Below are positions 1-7,300 of a stretch of DNA of 10,628 nt, one piece after another; position 1 is the first letter of the stretch; every line of letters begins with the position of its first letter. The translations under genes and the position numbers were made by a program. The stretch comes from Baffinella frigidus (lineage: Eukaryota; Cryptophyceae; Cryptomonadales; Baffinellaceae), in NCBI GenBank assembly GCA_026770585.1, contig MU646329.1, forward strand, positions 1,228,796-1,239,423, in the 5' to 3' direction. The notes under the pieces were generated by a model. It did no database searches and was not told the origin of the DNA. It saw only the letters and a list, made by a program, of their open reading frames with translations.

Positions 1-215
1 AATCAGTTCCCTAATTACCGTTTTGTTTTTATCATTAAGAGGCCAATTTAAATTTACTATGGCCTGACTAATTTGGTAATCTCTCGCTCCAGATCAGCAC
101 GCCAGGTTTGCACCACTTCCGACACGTGCGCCATCGAGGTCATCTAATCGCAAAAAAATACGTGAATTAATTAGGCCTCCTAATTAAAACAAAAACGCTA
201 ATTAGGGAACCGATT
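1..215. repeat. Foldback (MITE-like) element with ~42-bp terminal inverted repeats
   Basis: Positions 1-44 and 174-215 are inverted copies of one motif whose core reads CCCTAATTAGCGTTTTTGTT in one orientation and its complement in the other, ending in AATC/GATT at the outer edges. The 129 bp between them have no open frame of note. The structure is that of a short non-autonomous inverted-repeat element. No target-site duplication can be judged because the window starts at the left terminus. The phrase GCCATCGAGGTCATC occurs inside it (about 131) and again just outside (about 228), so the locus has been rearranged more than once. Confidence 0.6.
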
Positions 216-247
216 CTGGTATTTTTGCCATCGAGGTCATCCCATCG

Positions 248-546
248 CGAAAGATACCTCAGTCACTTCCCTAATGGGCGTTTTTGTTTTAATTAGGAGG
301 TCTAAATGATGCAATACATTGCATATGAATTCTGGTTGAATTATACAAAAACGATGCTACCTTAGGGGTGATTATGTGCTATTTAAAACGAGGTATTCTT
401 ATCACGAAAGATACCTCAACCAGCTCCCTAATTAGCGTTTTTGTTTTAATTAGGAGGCGTAAGTAATCCCATACATTGCATGTGAATTCTGGTTTAATCT
501 AGAACATTTTGATGCTACCTTAGGGGTGATGATGTGCTGTTTTGAA
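248..546. repeat. Tandem direct repeat, ~154-bp unit, two copies
   Basis: Two diverged copies start at about 248 and 402, each opening with CGAAAGATACCTCA, continuing with the same CCCTAAT...GTTTTTGTTTTAATTAGGAGG motif that forms the ends of the element at 1-215, then CATACATTGCAT-like, GTGAATTCTGGTT-like and GATGCTACCTTAGGGGTGAT blocks. The region is AT-rich and has no coding signal. It looks like a partial tandem array of the same repeat family as 1-215. Confidence 0.65.
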
Positions 547-696
547 GTTACGTGAATGATAAGATGGCCATGACGTCTCCAATGCTATCCTGAAGATAGC
601 AAAAAAAACAGATTTTAATTTAACTCACAATTCAATAGATTTGGATTTCAGAAATAGGTTTGTCAAGTTTTCAGAATTTTTGTCAAGTCGATCGTT
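547..696. other. AT-rich spacer without a gene
   Basis: I see no coding signal here. A small hairpin (GCTATC-CTGAA-GATAGC) at about 583-600 is followed by an A-run, and TTTGTCAAG occurs twice at about 660 and 680. Neither points to a function. Confidence 0.5.
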
Positions 697-863
697 CCAC
701 ACAGCGGGGCTACGAAAGGAAACCTGGTGGCTGAGCTACCTGGTTTCGGTCAAAGGATATTCGTAGGACCAGCCTCTGTCTCTACGGTATTGTCTACCGT
801 AGGGTCCTCTAGATACTTCACTTATGGGGTGTTCACGACATCCCTTTGTAGCCCGATGTGTGG
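697..863 (+). mobile_element. MITE-like foldback element, copy 1
   Basis: The left end CCACACAGCGGGGCTACGAA and right end TTTGTAGCCCGATGTGTGG are terminal inverted repeats of about 20 bp. The interior carries shorter nested inverted repeats (CTACCGTAGGGTCC and related TCCGTAGGA/TCCTACGGA blocks), so the whole unit could fold back on itself. Copies of the same size and ends lie at 4394, 5034 and 6333. There is no transposase frame, so it would be non-autonomous. No convincing target-site duplication flanks it. Confidence 0.75.
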
Positions 864-1313
864 TCTGGTACAACGTTTAAACCCCTAGGGGTTCAACACA
901 TGAATTGGAGTCGTTTCGAGTTCTAACTGAGGAGAGTTTTACGAATTGTACAACAAGAGCGACTTTGCGAAATTATGCATCAATTCGAGGACTGTGAAAT
1001 CGGAATCGGGGCATCCGGTCGCCGTACACATGGTGCGCCCGATTCCCCCTTCGGGCCCCCCGATTGCGGGCGTTCTCTGGTACTCATGCGGTGTATTTGC
1101 ATTATGCAACCACCAGGGTTTAGCCAAGGATAAACCCCGTTCAGGACGGGCCTCAGGTTTGGGATTCTCTGTAGTCTCTCCCGCTCAGCTGTTCTTCCTG
1201 AATCAAGCAACTGAACCCCTCCCCCGCGGGCAAGTTGGCTGGCCATTCTATCTGCATTCCCACAGAAGGCAGACAAGACAGAATGCATCTTCACACAGGG
1301 CAGGCCTGCCTGC

Positions 1314-1406
1314 GTGGAACAGCCCCGCCGGCAGGCTCGTGAGCGCCCGCGTGACCGGTCACGCGGACGCCGAAGCCAGACGGTCGGTCGTGACTGCCTT
1401 GCGTGT
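1314..1406 (+). repeat. 93-bp GC-rich dispersed repeat, copy A
   Basis: This stretch is repeated at 4764-4856 with a single difference over 93 bp, while both flanks differ completely. It contains a perfect 20-bp palindrome CCGCGTGACCGGTCACGCGG in its middle. Near identity at two sites 3.4 kb apart, against much more diverged surrounding repeats, suggests recent transposition, gene conversion, or selection. It is open in more than one frame on the plus strand, but no codon pattern stands out. Its nature is unknown. Confidence 0.8.
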
Positions 1407-1429
1407 ACCGCCCTCTCCTCGGAGAAGAT

Positions 1430-1495
1430 GGATCCTGCGGGCCTCTACCTCCTCGACAACGGTTACAAGGCCAGATGGTGCTATCTCAGCAGTTG
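1430..1495 (+). pseudogene. Possible exon or exon remnant, fibrinogen-like start motif
   Basis: One frame reads DPAGLYLLDNGYKARWCYLSS. It resembles the opening of fibrinogen/collagen-like C-terminal domains of secreted proteins (a glycine, aromatic, loop, then W/Y-C), and would suit the secreted-protein gene downstream. There is no clear acceptor before it, and I could not match a donor in phase with the exon at 1715. It may be a decayed exon, a real exon whose borders I cannot fix, or chance. Confidence 0.25.
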
Positions 1496-1580
1496 CGCGA
1501 TGGATCATGTAGAGCACACATTCTTTCAGAGTACACGTGCTTGCTCCCTCCGGTCCTTATCCCTCCGGTCCTCCTTCCAG

Positions 1581-1714
1581 GATCTCTCGTCAAGGACCCT
1601 CCCGCTCAGCTGAACTTCCTGAATAAAGCAACTCGCACTCTATGCGTGCAAAATCTCTCGTCTTGGACCACTTAGCCCTAAAACCCAAACCCGAAACCCG
1701 AAACGCTAATGCAG
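1581..1714 (+). repeat. Echoed 3' splice-site blocks before exon 1
   Basis: The start of exon 1 with its acceptor (AG|GATCTCTCGTCGTGGAC at 1713) is preceded by diverged copies at 1579 (CAG|GATCTCTCGTCAAGGAC) and about 1650 (AAATCTCTCGTCTTGGAC), spaced 71 and 63 bp. A more distant relative is at about 1162. The copy nearest the exon is preceded by a short run of CCCGAAA-type telomere-like repeats. Confidence 0.75.
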
Positions 1715-1788
1715 GATCTCTCGTCGTGGACGCTGCGCGGCACCCCGGGCCTCTCGTGCGATTCGGTCTGCGGGAGCGTCGGGAAAAC
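1715..1788 (+). CDS. Exon 1 of the model: first half of Cys-rich module
   Basis: The acceptor is TGCAG|GAT and the donor AAAAC|GTACCG. The 24 codons include GTPGLSCDSVCGSVGKT, a pattern repeated at 9616-9670 in the last exon (G-L-S-C-x2-V-C-x3-G-R-T-C). That internal match is the main reason to call it coding. It ends in phase 2, leaving AC to be completed by the first base of exon 2 to give threonine, followed by the expected cysteine. Upstream exons must exist but I cannot place them. Confidence 0.65.
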
Positions 1789-1895
1789 GTACCGCAAACC
1801 CCAAACCCTAAATCCTAAACCCGCAACCCTCAACCCTAAGCCCTGAACCCTATACCCTATACCCTAGACGAAAACCGTTCCCTTAACCCCAAACC

Positions 1896-1932
<37 letters not shown>

Positions 1933-4257
1933 AGTCGGGAAGCCGTACCTCCAACCCCAGACCCTGCACCCGAAACCCTTGACGGGAAAATGTACCCGAA
2001 CCGTAAACCCTGAAACGTAAAGCCTAGTCGTGGAATACTTACCTTGAGCCCTGAACCCTGGACCCTAAACACTGAACCTTGAATCCTAAATCCTCCACCC
2101 TAACCCCAAATCCCATACCCTAACCCCTGAACCCTAAACCTTGAACCCGTACCACTAAAGCTATCTAGATTAGCCCCCACAGTGTTTAGAATTGCCAGAC
2201 TTGCAATCCGCCCCACAGGGTTTACGATTTCTCAATTACAATGAATCAAGTTTCACCGTCGGGCTTAGGGGTTAGGATTCATGGAGAGCAAGGCTGAATC
2301 CTGTGGGGGCTCCGGGCAGGTGCGTGCCTGGGCTGCTTGACCAGGTCGACACGTCCGAGGAGGTTACCCCCCTCGCATAACCCCCACACCATGAACCCCA
2401 CACCATGAACCTCGAGCGCTACCCGCTAACCGCTGGCCTCCCTAAACCCCTAACCCCTGTCCCTTAACTCTAAATCACTCTCAAGATTTCCCACTACAAC
2501 CTTAAACCCTACACCCGAAACCCGAAACCAGCAACCCGGAACCCAAAACCCTAAATCCGCAACGCTGCACTCAAAACCCTACTCCCCAAACCCTACACCC
2601 GAAACCTGAAACCCGAAACCCAAAACCCAGAACCCGGAACCTGAAACCCGAAACCCCTCACCCTGCACCCTACAACCTAACCCGAAACCCTACACCCGAA
2701 ACCCTGCACCCTACACCCCACACCCGAAACCCGAAAACTGACACCCGAAACCCGAACCCCTGCACCAGGTGGAGGCGGTATCGCAGGCATCGATGCGCGC
2801 TATCTTCGACCTCGAGGGCGAGGTGTGCTGCCTCCCTGTAGGGCTTGGGGGTGGGGGGTCAGGGTTTAGGTTTTTCTTTGACCTCGAGGGGCCAGGTATG
2901 CGGCCTCGCTGTATTTAGGTTTGGTGTTGAAGGTTTGGGGTTTAGGGGTTTGGGGATTAGGGTTTATGGCTATCTTCAACCTCGGAAGGCGAGTTATGAG
3001 GCCTCGCTGCGGTAAGGTTTCGGTTTTCGGTTTCAGGGGTTTGGGGTTTAGGGTTTCGGACATTCTTCGAGTTTGAAGGCAGGGTATGTGGCCTCATTGT
3101 AGGGTTCGGGGTCTAAAGTTTAGGGTCGAGGGCTTGCGCGAGGTATGTGGCCTCACTGCTGTAGGGTTCTGCACCGTCCTGGTACACACCCTGGCTGGTT
3201 CAGTGCAGCCGGGTTGCAGGAAGGTGAACCCTAGCCGAGCAGAGCAGAGACGGAGGAGCGTGGGAGGCGAGGATGGGAGAAAAGAGATGTGCTGAGGAAC
3301 AGAAGCTTGTGCCTTTAAGGCCACTTGCATTCAGTCAGCAGCCGTGGGACTAGGGTTTAGGGTTTAGGGCTTTTGCGAGGTATGTGGCCTCACGGTAGGG
3401 GTTTGTACCGTCCTTGGTGTCCACCCAGCCTGGTTCAGTCAGCAGCCATGAGACTCCAGGCAGCGCTTGTGCCACGGGTGGTTTGAGGATCGTCTGTATC
3501 CCCGCCGGCTTTTCGAGGCCTCAGCCACGCCATGTCCCAAGTGCGAATTTCATTTCTCAAGTCCCTCTACGAGTAAAGTTGATTCTTGCCCGGAAAAATG
3601 CCAAATGTCTAGGAGTTTGAGACCTTGGAGAACGGGGGTTCCCCGAAATCCTGGGGGCTTGGTTGACTGATTTCAGCTACTACGCCTGTACCGGGGGTAA
3701 CCTTTACCCCCTGTTTATCGGGGTTAAACCTTACTACCTGTACCGGACATAACACTTACCCCCTGTTTATCATGGGTAACTTCTTACCCCCTGTTTATCG
3801 TGGGTAAACCTTACCCCCCTTTCATCGTGGGTAACGCTTCCCCCCGAATCGGCAGGGCACCGGCCTGCATGCACACTACCGCGCGTCCAGCTTCGATGCC
3901 GTCTCCAAGGTCGCCCTTCGTTGAGCGTTTCGGGTTTCGGGTTTTACATGGTTTATGGTTCAGGGTTTGGAGTTGAGGGTTGAGGGTTTTTCATGGTTTA
4001 CGGTTCAGGGTTTAGAGTTTAGGGTTCAAGCGTTTAGGGTTAGGGTCCGCTGTCGATGCGAGCACGGCGAGAAGCAGAACACCTCAGGTTTAGGGTTCAC
4101 GGTTCTGCCGTTGAGATTTTGGTGTTCAGGGTTCACGATTTATGGTTTACGGTTCTGCCGTTTCGAGGACACTGGACACTTGGATCAGGCGGGTCTCTTG
4201 AGCGGAGAGAGGGAGAGGGAGAGACAGAGAGAGAGACAGACAGACAGACAGAAAAAG

Positions 4258-4322
<65 letters not shown>

Positions 4323-7300
4323 TATGTACGACCACCTGGTGCGGATCCACTTCATCTCCGAAATGATGCAGTGGGCCGTCCTGGCGCCCCAAGCCACACA
4401 GCGGACTACACAGCAATTTAGTTGATAACCCATAAAGGGATAATCCATAGCCCCTACGGTAGGCAGTGCCGTAGGGACTTAGGGAGGTTCCTACGGATAA
4501 AGTAACGGAAACACGGTCCGAATCGGAGCGAAAATCCCTTCGTAGCCCGCTGTGTGGGGTGTTTGAGTACCCCGTTCCTGGTAGTCTTCGATCTACCGTC
4601 CTGGCCTCTTGAGTGGAACCTAGTGGCCCATATTGTTTGTACCGGTTGGCTAAACCATCGAAGCACTTCGCCGATGATCCACCCAGTATTCTGCAGTGAT
4701 AGGTTCCACTGAAACGACTTGGCTAGATCAAGAAGGTGTCTCTCGCAACAGAGAGATGGTTTCGTGGAACAGCCCCGCCGGCAGGCTCGTGAGCGCCCGC
4801 GTGACCAGTCACGCGGACGCCGAAGCCAGACGGTCGGTCGTGACTGCCTTGCGTGTGCCGATAAGGTGTCTCTCGCAACAGAGAGATGGTTTCGGATGCT
4901 CGCGCAAATACTTTCTCTGTGTATGTTCATCTTTATGTGGGTAGACACCTTTCCTGATGCTCGGGCGAATGCTTCCTCTCTTTATGTCCGTCTATCTGTT
5001 GGTAGAGACCTTTCCTGATGAGAAAGAGACCTTTTCACGCAGCGGGCTACGAAGGGATTCTTAGTTGCTCCTCCGCCAAGAATCGCTGAGGATATCCGTA
5101 GGAACAACCCTGCGTCCCTACGGATGGCCTACCGTAGGGTCCTACGGATAATCTACTTGTGGGTTATCACGAAATCCCTTCGCAGTCAATAACCTGTCTG
5201 AATTAGCCTTCTGCAATCGAAACCTCCGACGCGAGCGCCCCCCCCCAACCCTTAACCACAAACCCTAAACCCTAAACCCCAAACGCTAAACCCTGAACCC
5301 CAAACCTTGAGATCCAAACGCTGAAGCCTGAACCCTACACGGGCCTCGCAGGTCTGGAGTGACGTGTCCGGGAACAGCAGGGACGCGCAGGCCCTCTCTC
5401 TCTCCGCACCGCCCAGCGAGCTCAGTGCGCACTGCTATGGAAACGGTGGTTGCACTACCACAATCAACGATCTGCCGACAGACGCGGAGCTGTTGTTTTC
5501 CCTCACGGTTCGGTGGTACACTGTCCCGTCCGGCGGGCACGTCGAGGTCACGGTCGGCGGTACGACCTTCAAGCATGTGCTGGATGCGTCCCAGGCGAAG
5601 TCGAACGAGTATGATTCAAACTCCTGCCCGACGTATTCGGTGATGGCCCACGTGAAGGTGCCGCGCGCGGCATACAGCACTGGCTCTCTGCTGGTGCAGA
5701 TATCCACACACAGCATGGGCTCCCAGTACGGATCTTCTTGCTCGGGCGCCGGTTTTGCGGAAATTAATATCCTGCGGTACAAGGCTGGGGACAGCAGCGC
5801 GTCCGCGGTCACGTCCAGTGGGCACGGTGCCGCATCCAGCGTCACGGCTGTGACAGGTTGTGAGCCCTTCGGAAGACTGTTGACCCACGCCATGATGACC
5901 TGTGCACCAAACCCCTTTGTTTTCAAAAGTGAACTCGCCTTCAATCGCCCACAAATCTGTTAACTTAGGGTGCAACGGTTCGTTTTTTGAAGCGCCGCAT
6001 GAAGGGAGTGGACAGTCACTTGAGCAGTTTTAAACCTTGTCACGTCCCGCAAAATGAACATTTTGGATCACGGTTCGTGAATTGTCTTTCTGTTCGAAGA
6101 TAAATTCGCATCACGTCCACAAAAATTCAACTTTTCGTTGGCAGCTGTGAACATGGATAATGTTTCTTTTCCAACGGAAATCACGGATGCAGGATCACGA
6201 TCGAGATCCGCGTTATGTGACCCTTTAAAATTTACACGTGAGTCTTCCATGACCCCCTTACGTGACGATTTACAAGTATTATAAATCAATTTTACAGGTG
6301 TTTGGTGTACATCCCATCGTCGCGTGGACTAACCACACAGCGGGCTAGAAAGACATTCTTGGTTCGATAGTAACCAGGTCTCGGTCAGGATCTCCGTAGG
6401 ACCACCCTATGTTCCTACGGATCGCCTACCATAGGGTCCTATGGATTATTCACACAGGGCTTATTCACGAAATTGCTTCGTAGCCCCCGCTCTGAGGCCT
6501 TGGTGCAAGTGTTGACTAATTTTTCTTTCTCCGGTGTTGAGTGCAAAGACAAGGCACCGCCCCGGTGCAGCCCAAACCCTAAACTCTGAACTCTAAACCC
6601 CCAACTCTGAACTCTGAACCCAAACCATAACACCACAAACCACAAAAAACAAACCACAAACCACAAACCACAAACCAAAAAAGAAAAGAAAAAAGAAACC
6701 AGAAATCATAAACCATAAACCCGAAACCCGAAACGCCAGGTGGCGCGCGGGACATCCTCCTGCTGGCGCGTCTCCCCTTAACGTTCACCATCTGCTCTGT
6801 CAGCCGCTACGAGAACGCCACGCACTCGGACAACACCATGCTCGGCGTGCTGTCCTCCCGGTTGGCTGATTGGTACCACGGGCACTTCGCGGGAACCGCG
6901 GGGGTGTTCGCGTACTCGCCACCGCCCGGGCCGGGGCCTGACTGCCTGGTTGAGGCGTGTATCGGGGGGTTGTGCTTCGTGAGGCTGTGCGACGCGATCA
7001 CCTCTTCGGAAGCTCCGGGGGCGTGTGCGGCGTGGGGCGGGCATCTCGCCAGCATCAAGACCGCCGCGCAGCTCCAAGGCACGCACGCCTGAACCCACAA
7101 CCCTCTCTCACGCAGAAACACACACTCGGCCCTGCACCCTCGACCCTAAACCCTGAACCCTGACGCAGCGGTCCACAAATCGCTCATGAGCTTCGTCATG
7201 CCCGACCCGCATGCGGGGGGCTGGCTCGGCGCAAGCAACTACGAGGGGGGATCGCCGTGGGTCTGGGATGACGGGTCCGCCCTCGATTACACCCTCCTCC

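Larger units (their letters stand above)
864..1580. other. Region with no gene that can be defended; repeats and a palindrome
   Basis: A 14-bp perfect palindrome AACCCCTAGGGGTT lies at about 880-893. Open frames exist at 946-1512 but cross repeat DNA and resemble no family. A block at about 1162-1215 (GGATTCTCTG... then CCCGCTCAGCTG...CTTCCTGAAT) recurs at 1581-1635, so part of the region is a diverged duplication. The 93-bp GC-rich repeat sits at 1314-1406, and a possible exon fragment at 1430-1495. Both are listed separately. Confidence 0.5.
2823..3855 (+). other. Intron 3 with G-rich telomere-like repeats, donor echoes and a 27-bp minisatellite
   Basis: This 1033-bp intron carries TTTAGGG-like units in the opposite orientation to introns 1 and 2. 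They are interspersed with five copies of the exon-3 donor block (2873-3401), a ~95-bp duplication (about 3128-3222 and 3368-3465) and a minisatellite (3698-3855) that runs into the acceptor. Between 3463 and 3650 one frame reads TPCPKCEFHFSSP, slightly zinc-ribbon-like, but with no splice sites that fit the gene. Confidence 0.6.
3910..5351 (+). other. Intron 4, large, repeat- and MITE-rich
   Basis: This 1442-bp intron opens with G-strand telomere-like repeats (3926-4160, GGGTTTAGGG forms) and closes with C-strand ones (5245-5340). The two ends are therefore complementary and could pair. Between them lie the TA/GA microsatellite, MITE copies 2 and 3, the 93-bp repeat with its 32-bp flanks and a 61-bp tandem repeat. 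A 4558-4732 stretch has small hairpins (AGTGGAACCT at 4613 pairing with AGGTTCCACT at 4699; CGAAGCACTTCG) and no known family. Positions 4327-4393 read YDHLVRIHFISEMMQW in one frame, with no support as an exon. Confidence 0.6.

Noticed and set aside
946-1512. 188-codon plus-strand open frame
   Set aside because: It crosses the 93-bp repeat and duplicated non-coding blocks, shows no domain or codon pattern, and contains only the short LYLLDNG-type fragment in another frame.
1680-2760. A true telomere or subtelomere
   Set aside because: The heptamers are degenerate, short, present in both orientations, spread across 7 kb and interrupted by coding exons that splice in phase.
3463-3650. Zinc-ribbon-like exon (TPCPKCEFHF)
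   Set aside because: One CxxC pair is not enough, no matching splice sites in phase were found, and it lies in repeat-rich intron 3.
4056-4448. Open frames on both strands over the microsatellite
   Set aside because: They consist of repeated dipeptides encoded by (GA)n and (TA)n; this is an artefact of the repeat.
4941-5030. Hammerhead-like ribozyme (CTGATG...GAAA pieces in the 61-bp repeat)
   Set aside because: CTGATGAGAAAG lacks a stem between the conserved parts and no flanking stems can be drawn.
5364-5963. Exon 5 as an independent intronless gene ending at 5963
   Set aside because: The sequence before 5364 is the splice-supported LamG start, there is no ATG, and the last ~35 codons after the donor at 5857 have no domain character.
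6355-6385. tRNA-like T-arm (GGTTCGATAGTAACC)
   Set aside because: It is an inner part of MITE copy 4, without acceptor or anticodon arms.
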